NCBI RefSeq assembly: GCF_047495875.1
Contig: NC_092473.1
Span: forward strand, 11,809,733-11,873,732
Reading direction: 5' to 3'
Length of the DNA stretch: 64,000 bases
Source: Pithys albifrons albifrons
Taxonomy: Eukaryota; Chordata; Aves; Passeriformes; Thamnophilidae
A model generated the notes under the pieces. The model was not told the origin of the DNA and did not search any database. It saw only the letters and a list, made by a program, of their open reading frames with translations. Position numbers and translations under genes: made by a program. Shown piece after piece: positions 49,887 through 61,100 of this stretch (within the stretch, counting starts at the first letter, position 1; each line of letters opens with the position of its first letter).

Positions 49887-50260
49887 GTAAGGGGGTGCCG
49901 GTCTCGCACGGTCCCGCGGTGCCCGGGATGGCAGGTTGGGGGGCACAGCCCAAGGGGGAAAGGAGCTACCGGGACCCCGTGCAGTTTTGGGGTTTTATTT
50001 AGGAGACATGTTTCCCTCCTTCCTCCTTGCAAAATATGGGATTCCCCAAACTTCCCAGAACTCCTTTCATCCCCCGATACCCCCTCGTCCCGCTGGCTCC
50101 GGGAGGGGGGCTCCGGACAGAGCCTGGCGGCAGCTCCCGGCAGGAACTGGCACCGGCGGCCGCCCGTACCGGGGCAGCCCCGAACCAGGTCAGCCCGCCC
50201 GGGGACAACGCAACTCGGCCTGGCGTCTAGAGTTACCCTGACGGGGGTATTCGGCTTCTG

Positions 50261-53200
50261 CTTTGTTCAATGGGGAGCTCCTTTCCGCCTGTTCTCCGTC
50301 CCCCTTCACTGCTCCTTCCCTGCCGCGGTTACATAAGGCAGAGGAGCCCGTAGCCAGCGCTGACGCGTGCCGGATCATTGGGATCGCACCCAGGGATGCC
50401 CAGAGCTGAGTCCAGCCCTGTCTGACTGCTCCCCATCCTCTGCTGCCCCTGTCCCTCTGCCCAGGCTGAGCCACCCACTGCCTGCCCCTGCCTAGTGCGA
50501 GGACTATGCTGGGGTCACACAGGTACACTCATACCCACACACACCACCAGCCCTGCTGCCTACCCTTGGCTCTCCCGCAGGGCTGCCCTGCACCGCACTA
50601 ACGCCGTGGCCCTTGGTACACACATCCCATCTGATGGAGCAGCCTGGCTCCTGCAGACAGCCCCATGCCAAAGCAATGCATACTGGAAGTGTTTGCACAC
50701 AAACACAACACTGTAGGTAGAACACGGGTCGTGTTTTTGAACACACGTGGGTTGGTGCACACCAGGGGCTAGTGTATGCCATGGGCTAGTGCTTGCCAGT
50801 GCTGGCACAGGGGTAGTGGGTGCTCTCCTTGTGCCGGATAGGGCTGGCTCCCTGCTCAGGTGGGCACTGGGAACTCTGCTAGGAGCGCTGCAGGCCTGGC
50901 AGGGCAGCCCTGGCTGGCTGAGATGGGCAGCTCTGCGGCTGCCCGCAGCTTTCCCCTCCCTGACCAAGGTGCTCCGAGCAGGAATCAATAATGCCTTTCT
51001 GATTGGCTTCAATTCCCCATTCAAAGTAGTCACTGCATTAGGACTTGATTTTTCTCCCCTTTGACTCCCAGCCAGATTAGATTGTGAATCTGGCTGATTT
51101 CAAGCAACTGGGGGAGGGAAGAGTCATACAGTGAGCGAGTGAGAACTGAAATATCCTACAGGATCCCCTGGAGGGGAGAGAAATCAGGTCTAGATAAGAG
51201 CTTGTTCTCTCTGTCTGGCTAATGCTTTCCTGTTTGATGATCAGAAAACACAATATCTAACCTCTCACCAGGCTGCCTAACTATGAAAGGTCAGGCTTTT
51301 GGCTAGTTCTAGGTGCAAGGTTTGTTATTGTGAGCTGTGGATTATTTATTTTGGTTCTCCCATCATATTTTAAAAATAGCAGTGCACAGTGCATGCAAAC
51401 AGAAGGACGTGGTCAGTGCTTTGTAGGTTTACGAGTTGCTCTGAATATAACTCTGAGGTTGGAGAAAGTGTGATGGGGACAAGACATGGACAAGGTCCAT
51501 GCACTAGACAGCCCAGAGCTATCCCATCTGTTTGCCAAGTCTCAGCCCTATCCTTGGGTAATTTTTTCCAACACTTGTTCACTCTCACACATGCTGGAGA
51601 CAAGGGAGGATTTTGTCAGTGAATCCCAGTGATCCAGAGGGACACAGAAAGCAGCAGCCAGGCACATCCCAGCCACGCTGGTCCGGCTGGAGTTTCTCTG
51701 CCGGGTGCTCCAGGGCCGGGATTTCATGCTGAGAAAAGCCACAGCAGCGCAGCATTGCCTGCAGCATCACAACTGCCGGCACTTGGCTGTGAATTGCTAT
51801 TAGCTCCAGGTGTGGCAAAAGCCTGAGATTACACAGTTTCTCACCAAAGGGCACTGGAAAGCCGCATGGAGAAGAGGGACTTGAGAAGGAGCTCTTGCAG
51901 GGCAGGGGGAAGCCTCAGGAGGAGAGACTATGTGGCTGAGAGCTTGCTGCAGATGGACTGTGCTGTTCTGAGCTCTGCTGGGGCTGTGGGGAGGCAGCTG
52001 CTGGAGTCACCATCAAGGCTGTGAGGTGAGGGGTGCAGAAGAGGGGAATCTATTGGAGGGGTTGTGTGGGGGTATGATCAGGGACCACAACCTTGGGCAG
52101 TGTTTGGCATGATCGGATATGGCTGCTGGATTTTCTTGGTGTTATGAACTCAGGGCTTGGGGAGAGTTTGAGTGAGCCTGATAGCAGGAGAGTACCATGG
52201 CTGAGTGTCTGGGTGTGGGGAGATGGATATGTGATGAGCAGCAAACTGGGCCCAGGTGGGGCTTGGTGGGACAGCCATGGTCCCAGGCATGGCCCAAACT
52301 GTGGGTGAGGAAGGAGGCAGAGCTGGGAAAGCAGTAGGGCTGTGAGGACCTTGGGTTGAAGGGGCTAGAGTGGAGACCCTAAGCTTTGTCCTGTGTCTGC
52401 TAAACCCCCAGCAGAGTGGTGACAGTGGCTTGGTGTGGAGAAGAAGGGGGAAAAGCATGATACGTGTTGTAGTTTGGCTGCTGGAGTGCTGAGTGTGTGC
52501 ACAAGGGTCATCCTGAGACACCCCTGTAGTAGAAAAAAATAATAATAAATACCAAGAAAAGCTGTGAGAGTTAGCTCCAGGTGAGGGGGACCTGGAGTCT
52601 CCCTGCACCACCATGAGGAGCTGAGGCATGAGGGCCTTGGGGAGGCGGCATTGGGGTTGCAAGGGTTGTGTCAGCTTGGGTAAGGAAGCTGGAGGGACAC
52701 AGTAGGAGGCTGGGGAGGTGGGGATGGAGGTTGGAGGGGTTACTGCAGCAGCCTGAGAGAAAGCTGCTTGCATTAAAAAAAAACCTCAACAAACAAAAAA
52801 CCCCTATCAATCAATGAAGACTTAAATCTGTCATTTGGGCTCGGCCTCTGTGCCACCTGGCACAGACCCCGGTGCAATGTGAGATTCAAGGTACAATTCA
52901 AGATGACCCAATGGCTGGAGAAACCATTGCTCATGAGGAAAGCCCCCTGAAAAGGAATTGTAACCAGCTGCCTCAGGGAGTAGAGCATCCTGTCTCGCTG
53001 CCCCAGGAGCCTGAGCTCGTCTTTCCTGAGGAGTGGTGAGAAGTGGTTCCTGCCAGGTAGGGAGTCCCACCTGGGGACCAAACCATCAGGCATTTGTTCA
53101 AACACACACATTGTATGCATCCAGGGCTCTCAGAAAACTCAAATGACCACAACTCTGCTGGCTTCCCCCACCTTCTCCCCTTTGGGCTTAGAGGGAATCA

Positions 53201-56200
53201 ATGGGAAAATCTCCAACATCTGTTTTTTCTCCTTTCCCATTTCACCATTTCTTTATGAGCTGGACGAGGGCAATTTCTGAAGCTCATTTGTATTTTTAAA
53301 TCTGCAGGATAAGTGTATGGAAATGTATGTGTTTTACTGTATCAGCTGCTATCAGCTTTTAGCTTTATTACAGTAAGTGCAGAGTTTCTTGTGGGCCAAA
53401 CTCATTCATTGGATTTAATGGAGTTAAACTGCAGGCAGATTTGGCTACTTGTTTGTGTATATCTTTATAAAATGGACAGGCAGAGATAATAAAATTTTAT
53501 ACTCTCTATGGCATCTTTTAGGGAAAAGTCTTCCAATATGTTTTATAAACAGCATGCAGATTTTGCTACAGTGTATGCTCATATCTGAGTACAAGGCACT
53601 TTAGTGCTGCTTCTTTTTTCCCTTTTCTGGAGCTGTGTATGAATGTGAACTTGGATTTGCCTTTGCGTTATTTTCTCGTGCTGCTCTCCTTACAACTGTC
53701 TTCAGCGGTTTTCAAAAATTTCACTGGATTTCTTTCTTTTTGGTGTATTTGTATCTCTTCCTAGAAATGGTAGTAAGAACCTTAACCCTTGCTACAAAGG
53801 GCTCAGGAGGAAAGAGTAAGGTATGTAAAGCCTCTTGCTAAATACCCAAAGCACTCCTAAACTGTCCCAGCTTGCAAATCTCAGGACCTTTCACAGGTGC
53901 AAACATCTGCTGTGATACCTTTGAGGAGCTTACTTTTTTTTCTCTCCTTTTCCCTGAGATAGTTTGTCTCTATTTTCACTATGTGATACTGATTTCTCAA
54001 CCTATTCTGGACAAAGCTTAGATCCTGCTTGTGCAGGGCCTTTCCCAGTGTAACATGGAGCAAACCGACACTTGAAGCTGTAGAAAAAAATGTATTTCTA
54101 GGAGATGGATTTATTTTCTATTGAGATATTTGATGTTTTTCCAGGTTCTGAACAAAGTAGACCCAGACATGTGGCTATGGGGCATTGGGAGGGGAAGTGG
54201 TTGATGAGCTGAGCTAATTTATTAGACTTATTTGTGACTTATTAAATAGCAATCACCGCCCCATATGGAGCACTTGAGTGTGTGGAATTGAGGGGAGAGG
54301 ATATCAAAAACAGGATAAATGAAAAGCAATTGTTAGTGACGAGGATGTAAATAAATCTGGAGATTCTGGTGACATTAAAATAGACTGCGTGTAGTGAGGA
54401 ATGAGGGAGATGTGATGTCGAAGGAACCCTATAATGTATTTATAGCCCCACTCAGGATTTGCTGGGGTTTCTAAATAATGCATTAATTCAATTACACATT
54501 CTTAATTAGTGTTTACTCAAATAGGAGCAACATCATTACTTTACTGCCTCATATTTTAACTTTGCTGGTGTGGTGGGTTTCATTCTTTGGCTCTTTGCGA
54601 GACTTGTAACACTCAGCTGTGATGCTCATGCTACAACCTGCAGATTCTTCGGGAATGCCAGTTTTCCATATTAGGATTTTTCTTTTGTTTTTATGCTGAC
54701 AGGCCTCACAACCCTGACCTGACCCTGTAATTGGAGGAAGAGGGAGAAAAAGAGCCCGGATGTGAAGCAGCTTGTCTCAGATGCTGAGCAGCACCTGTTC
54801 TCGGTAGAGCAGGGTGATCAGCAGCACACTGGAGCAGGATTAGGCCTTTGGGGCTCCCTGAAACAGGGGGTTATTTGTGTCCATTTGATCTTTTTTTTTT
54901 CCTCTGTGGAAACTCATGATACTTGCAAGAATGGGTGCTCCCTGTCCCTCTGGGGTGACAGCACTCAGGGCTGCTCCTCTCTGCTGCTGGCACCTGGAGC
55001 TGCACAGGGGTAGGGAGGCTCAGGATTCTGTGTGTCATCCCACAGGTAATGCTAAGGGATAACACCTTTGGTGCTCTGCCCTTTGTTGCTTTGTCTGAAG
55101 GGAAGATGTGTTCCTGAAAGCCGCACTCAGGTGTTTGTTCTTCGCTCCTCCTGGGCAGCAGAGCTGGGTCAGGGGCACATATGCAGGGTGGATGCTGGTG
55201 CCCAGGGTTCTGGTCCTTGGCACAGGTGAGGTTTGTGGTTAGCACTTACTTGTAACAAATGTTTTAGCTGCTTTATTCAAGTTATAGCATGATAACAGAT
55301 CAGGGAGACTAATGCAAAGCCAAGACTGCTCCCTCCAAGCTGTGCCTTCCAGGAGTGGATCAACACTTGTCCCAACTTTGCAGAGAGCAATTTGGGCTTT
55401 TCTACCCACAGCCCTGGTTTTGCCTTTTAATTTTTGTTTCTGTCATTGCTTCTCTTCCCCACCCTCTGCCCACGCTCTCCTCTCGCTCGGAGGCGAGCGG
55501 TGCAGCCTCGAAAGTCCCATTCATCACCGCCTGCTCGCGAGGCACCAGCAGCCGCCGCCGCTCCATTGATTGACTGCAGCGGGGAGTGAATTTAAAATCA
55601 TTACGCTCCTGAGACAGCTTTTAAATATGAGGAAAATCAAGTTCTGTAAGAAGCCTTGAGGAAAGGATGTCTCCAGCCAGGGAATCCCATGTGGCACCAG
55701 GTGCTGTTTAGGTTGAGAGGAGACCATACTGCTCTGGACCTCGAGAGTGTCCCTGTCTGAGCCGGTGAGATGAGAGTGGGCAGGCAGATGCTGGCAGAGA
55801 ATTAAGTAGAAATATTTCACTGTAGAAAATGCTATTGTGTAAAGCCATCCATCTGCTGGCTGTCTAATGCTTTGCATGAATTAATGAGCTGATTGATTAG
55901 GAGAACCTTGCAGCAGCCAGGTGAGGGAAATGATTCTTGTCCTCATGTTACAGGTGGGGGGAACTCGGAGGCGCAGAGGTTATGATTAAGGTTTATTAGT
56001 TGGGTTGTTGTTTTTGCTTTTAGCGAAGACTACGGTTAAGACATTTGTCTGTGTCTTGTTTTACCAATTGATCAACCTGATTTTTGGATGTGTTTTGACT
56101 TCAAGAGCACTTGTGAGAGCTCGATATGGCTGCAACTCAGCCCTGGAAGTCTCAGCTCGGGATCTGATCTTCCAGCGTGTTTGTGTTAAAACAGCACAGT

Positions 56201-57849
56201 CTGCTGCGGCTCTTGGCTGTGCTGTTTGTAACCAACAGTCTTTTCTCTTTCCATTGAAAAAGACAGACTCTCACCATTTCTTATAATGTTGGCTGTTTAA
56301 CACACCTTCCTCTTAACTCACAGCCTTTTTTACCTGTCAAGACTTTCCTTAAGCATTTCCCCATTCCTCACAGTATCTCCTCTGGCCACCTGCAGCTGGC
56401 GGAGTCAGGTTACTGATGGCTGGATGCATGGAGCATCTCTCTCCTCCACGCTACGATGAGTGCAGCTTTTCAGGAATGGTGCATTGAGCAAATGTCACTC
56501 CACAGCCCCAAAATCTATCAAAGGAAATGACAGCAGCTGTAAACATTAATCATCCTGTATCATCAAAATAAAGTTGTTGCAATACAGTATTGTCAGAGGA
56601 TAAATGTCCTGACTTCAGCTCAGTGCTGATTCCACCAAGGTGTTCCAGCAGGAGATGGTAATAGCATGGCTCAAGGGCTTATAACCCTTCCCTCTCCAGG
56701 CTGTGTAAATGGTCAGTCTCATTACAAGGAAAAGCCTGGGACGCTTGAGGAGTTGAAGTAGTTCTGTTTCATCACTGTGCTGAGAAGTTTGTGCCTGGCC
56801 TTGCTTGAGTAAAAGCAGGGCTGTGTGGAGCAGCGCTAAAGGGGTATTTCCCACTGACTCTTCTGAGCACTCACTGAAAAAAAGAAAAAAAAAAAAGGAA
56901 ATTTGTTACAGCAATGCTAAAAAAGGCAATCATTAAAAAAGGTACTGAACATCTGATTTGCAGTATAAAAATACCTCCTTCTGCTTTACTCCTGACAAAG
57001 GGCATGGCTTGAAAGCAAACCCCACAACCCTCGTGCTGGTTCTGCCCTTGCTCTGGGCACAGCAGGTACAAAGGTTGTGGGCTAATAACATCAAGAGTGT
57101 GACAGACGGGGCATCCATCAAGGTCAGCAGGACAAGGGATGGGACTGCTGGTGTCACCAAGCTCACCAAGCTGATTGACTTGTGGGAATGGAGGGAGGCA
57201 CTGCAGTAATGTCACTTCCAGCCACCTTCTCCTGGGGAAAGTGGTGCTGAGTAGTGAATTGCAAGGTCTGGCGTGTGGCCCAAGGGGATACAGAGCTGCT
57301 GGAAATTGCTTTGTCTTTAAAATCTGGGAGTTCAAGTCTGTCTCTGGTGTTTTATGGCACCATTGAACTTCTGTGCTGTCTGGGATGGAGCCTTTGCCCA
57401 TTGGGGCTGTGGGAACCTGGCCTGTGCTAGGAACAGGCTGTGCTTTGCAAACTGTGCAGTGGAGCAACACACTGAGGTGGGAATGGGATGGAGCTGTGGC
57501 TGAGTCCAGCTCCACTGAGCAGGCAGGTGGGGCTGGAGCTGCGGAGGGGACTCAGGCTGGAGGGTGACGGACACCCTGCTGAGTCTGTCCAGTGTTGCCC
57601 TCCAGCCTGGCTCCTTTTCACCTTGTCTAGGGCAATGCTGAAACCTGGGCTCAGGAATAACACAACTGCTTCTGGAGAACATCTACCACAGAGGAGTAAG
57701 AGGAGAACTTTGATAAATCAACATGTTTCAGCAGCTGCCCCAATTCACAAAGGAGCAGCAATTGGGCTGTGGAGTTCATGTAACTACTTCATGTGTAAAG
57801 AAAAAGGGAAATAGATTTGTGGGATGTGATTCTTAAAGGTCCATAAGAA
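50261..57849. other. probable ELFN1 intron or intergenic, no exon recognised
   Basis: About 7.6 kb without a supportable coding exon or repeat family. It includes a CpG-containing block at 55480-55620 and an AT-rich conserved-looking block at 54200-54545. Minus-strand frames at 52150-52773 and 52773-53120 have no recognised domain. Confidence 0.45.
55480..55620. other. small CpG cluster, possible regulatory element
   Basis: A short run of CpGs (ctcgctcggaggcgagcggtg, gccgccgccgctcc) is followed directly by AT-rich homeodomain-type motifs (ccattgattgactg, tttaaaatcatta). It stands out from neutral surroundings. It could be an enhancer or a minor promoter; there is no clear donor. Confidence 0.25.
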
Positions 57850-57910
57850 ACCATGTAGTCATTTAGGTTGGAAAAACAATAAAGACATAAAATCCAGCCA
57901 TAATGGCTTA
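57850..57910 (-). mobile_element. CR1 3' tail remnant
   Basis: gtagtcatttaggttggaaaaa...aaaatccagccataatgg on the plus strand is the reverse of a CR1 3' end (aatcatttaggttggaaaagacc...aagtccaacc in good copies). Only about 60 diverged bases remain. Confidence 0.6.
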
Positions 57911-57989
57911 CAAGCAAAGTGAGTATCACAACTCCATCAAAGTTCAGAGAAGTTTGTCTCATTGTTTACTGTGTAGGTCAGCTTGTTAA

Positions 57990-58062
57990 TCTTGAGCTTC
58001 ACAAATGGCCTTGAAGACCTTGGAGGTATTTTCCAATGTAAATGGTTTTATGATTCTGTAAC
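57990..58062 (+). mobile_element. CR1 3' tail remnant
   Basis: gaccttggaggtattttccaatgtaaatggttttatgattctgta matches the CR1 tail in plus orientation, including the terminal atgattct motif. The body of the element is missing. Confidence 0.65.
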
Positions 58063-58085
58063 AGATTTGCAGAACATTCCTCATC

Positions 58086-58138
58086 CCTATTAAAGTCCCT
58101 TCCAGTTTTGAACTAGGTTGTAGGTTCTCTAATTCTAT
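58086..58138 (+). mobile_element. CR1-like 3' tail remnant
   Basis: attaaagtcccttccagttttgaactaggttgtaggttctctaattctata resembles a second, more decayed CR1 tail directly after the first. It could be an older copy interrupted by the neighbour or a tail duplication. Confidence 0.45.
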
Positions 58139-61100
58139 ACTGGCTTTAAGGAAAAGCCTCAAACTTTCTACATAGTTTTTCCCCCTCTCTCTCAATGAAG
58201 AATTACTAATTCATGTTACAATTTTTTTTGTGCATTCCAGTCCATATCTTAACAAAACAGCCATAAAATAGCATCATGTTGTATAGCCAACATATTCTCT
58301 TTTGCCCTGGAACTCTTACTTGTGGTGGTGAACAGAGTAATACATTTCATTTTAATGAGGCTGGTTTGGGAATTGTGTGTCACTTATTGATCTTGCTTTT
58401 CTTCCCATTTATTTTGAAATGCTGTCGTCTTTATTTTCAGCAGGTAAATTCTGACATGTTGTTGCAAATGTTGACATTTCTTCTGTGGTTTAGACTATAA
58501 CCAGCTCCTCAGAGCCACCGCTTGTGGGGTCCTTGGAGCTGTTGAGTGCAGGTAACCTGTCCTTCTGCAAAGAGTGTGAAAAGAGCCAGCCATGGAGATG
58601 AGATGGGAAGTAACCTTCAAAGCTGGTCAGGTTTTCCGTGACTGTCTTGAGAGCCCCTTATATCTGTCAGTGGTTTTATGCCTAGAGAACTCGCAGACAC
58701 ATTCAGTGGGTAAACCTGGAGGCGAAGTGACATGCCCAGGGTTATCTGGGGTGTCAGTACCAGAGCCTTGCTGGGACCAGGTCCTTCAACACCTGCTTCT
58801 GCACTAACCACAAGACTTATTTCCTTTCTTTGTCCTTAGTTTTGCAGCGCAAGGAAATTTTTGTTTAATTTTAAATGTTCTCCTAAATCTTGGTGACGGC
58901 AGATTGACGTAAGCGTGTGCTGGATCAGGGCCTGTTCTCTTATGCATATGGATGTGTACACAGCTGTAAGTGCTTTCTGTCTTAAGGTTTCTGCAATCCA
59001 AGTGAGAGATCTTCCCTCTCTGTCCGTGGATGTGTCCCCTCCCCTTGCACCGGGGCAGCAGTGTTGGGTGCCCTGGTCTCCAGCGTGAGAACACTGGGCT
59101 GGATTTGGGTAGAATCATTGATTGTTTTGCTCAGCCATTGTTCATTGAGTTTGCTAGTGAAGTTGGAGTGTGTGTGCACTGTCCTGGGACACCTGAGAAC
59201 TGGGCATGGCAGTGGGGGAAAGCCAGAGTGTTGACCACATGAGCTGGGAAATTCCTCCAAGCCTGATGTTCTTGGAGGTTTTGGGTGGTGTCTCAGCACA
59301 TGTTGGCCATGTCTTGTCTGCCAGAGCTTGCCCAGGATCTTGCTTTTACTGCTGCAACCAGCAGCTAAAATGTGGCAGCTGTGTTGGGGTGAGAGCAGCA
59401 GCTCCCAAAAAGGGTGACAGAGACAGGCTGGGTCAGATGGCAAGGCGAGTTCATCCCAGCAACTGCAGATGAGAAATTCCAGGCTTTTTATCCCTTTCCA
59501 TATGTGGTATCCCCTCAGCCATGCTGTAGCCCACATGCTTGCTTGGGAAATCTAAAGGTTCTTCCTCATCCCTGTAAAACATCTGAACTTTCCAAGGGAC
59601 TCCATCCATTTACCAGCATGGAGCTCTCAGATTGTGCTGGATGCAGCCTGATGAAATTGCAAGGGAGAATATTAAAAAAAAAAAGTGATGGAGAGAACAA
59701 GTCAGCCCAAGTCTGTTTATGGTGATACCATCTTATTTAAAAGGGATAGCAGAGTATAAACCATTTAAATATTTCATCTGCAGAAGAGCCCTGAATGAGT
59801 TTGTACTACATGTGCATGTGTGATAAATGAGCAGGGATGGCAGCAGGAGTACCAGGAAGCAGCAGCCCTGCTTGGGCCCAGTTGCATATGGGGGGAAGTG
59901 GCTGTGCTGGTTAAAGTGTTTTATTTAAACAGAGATTTCATATTTTACCCTCTAGTTGGGTAAAAAATGAAAATTATTGCTGTCTTAACAGGTTGGGTCT
60001 GACTATCTGGAGATGAGAGCCTCATCCTGTTCCTAGGTGCTTTCTGCCTGCTGGGTGCCTGGAGGATGCTCAAAATAGCCCCAAATCAGAGCTATGCCTG
60101 CCCAATCTTGTGGAGAGTCACGAGGTCACTGGTGTAACTGGGAGGAGAATTTGTCCTTCTAGCTTTAAAAATAGCTGTATTTTCTTTAATGGCATTTTCC
60201 TTGGGGCAGCCAGGAGCTTGCAGGAGTGTACAGCCCAGTTGAGGTGCTGTTGAGCAGGAAGAGGTGCCAGGACAACCCAATTAATCTCTTTTCTAAACCA
60301 CATTTGTCTCCAAAAATGAATCAAAACAAGCAAAACCCTGGGTTTCTCCTTCCTCCCCAAATTTTTTATTTTACTGTCTTCCCATAGCCAGGTTGATGAT
60401 GTTTCCTCTGTGGAACATGCTTTCTTGTATTGCTAAATAGGATTCTGTAATCTGCAGCAGCTGAAGTGTTTAGTTAGGGTCCAAGGGTGGGGTTTTTTAT
60501 TCCTAATTCTGTCCATCCTTACCAAAGCGTAGGGTTTCTAGCGATGAGTGATTTGGGGCTTATCTCTGGGGTGTGCTGTGAGTGCCAGACCCGTGCTTAC
60601 ACAAGGAGAGAAATGCATGAATTTTTCCACATCAGTAGGAGCTGAAGATTTTGCTATAGGTGTCTCCAGCTGCAAGGAGCAAGATACAGCTTTGCTGGAG
60701 AGCTCTGAAGAGGCAGAACTGAGTAGAAAATTTAAATGTGGATTTAATGCCTTGGAAAGCCATCTGTGAGAGAAAGTGCAGGTGCTGGCCAGCTCTTGGC
60801 CATGCAACAGGTAAGGCAGGCTGGTCGATAGCGAGGCTGCTGAAGCACAGGCAGGGTGGCTTTAATCTGACTTGGGAGATGTTCATTAGGGAGCCCTGGG
60901 CTGGATGCTGCAGGGTTGTCTCAGGGCTGTGGCACATCCCCTGAGGCCTGTGCTGTCTCTGAGTGCCTCTCTCTGTACTGGTTGCACAAGGTCCTGCTGT
61001 CTCCATTTTTATATGTTAAACTGCATTAAAGGTTGTCAGGGTCTGGGGTGTGGATGGGCTTGAGCCAGACTGACTGCAGCCAGGGCAGGGACAGTCGAGA

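Larger units (their letters stand above)
46125..50260 (+). promoter_or_regulatory. ELFN1: large CpG island, probable ELFN1 promoter region
   Basis: About 4.1 kb of strongly CpG-rich DNA with GC boxes, sharply bounded by the CA block on the left and fading near 50260. It contains two good plus-strand splice donors (after 46725 and after 49886) and no conserved coding sequence, as expected for alternative promoters with non-coding first exons. The assignment to ELFN1 (a leucine-rich-repeat and fibronectin type III membrane protein of synapses with one large coding exon) rests on synteny with PSMG3 and on orientation only. Long frames inside it (up to 354 codons on the minus strand) are composition artefacts. 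Confidence 0.6.

Noticed and set aside
48882..49946. 354-codon minus-strand frame
   Set aside because: Longest frame in the window but Ser/Pro/Leu-rich low complexity within a CpG island, includes a run coded by the GAGGAGG repeat, and overlaps the plus-strand donor at 49886.
56871..57515. 214-codon minus-strand frame
   Set aside because: Composition is ordinary but no domain, ends in a Phe run from an A-rich tract, and a similar length is expected by chance.
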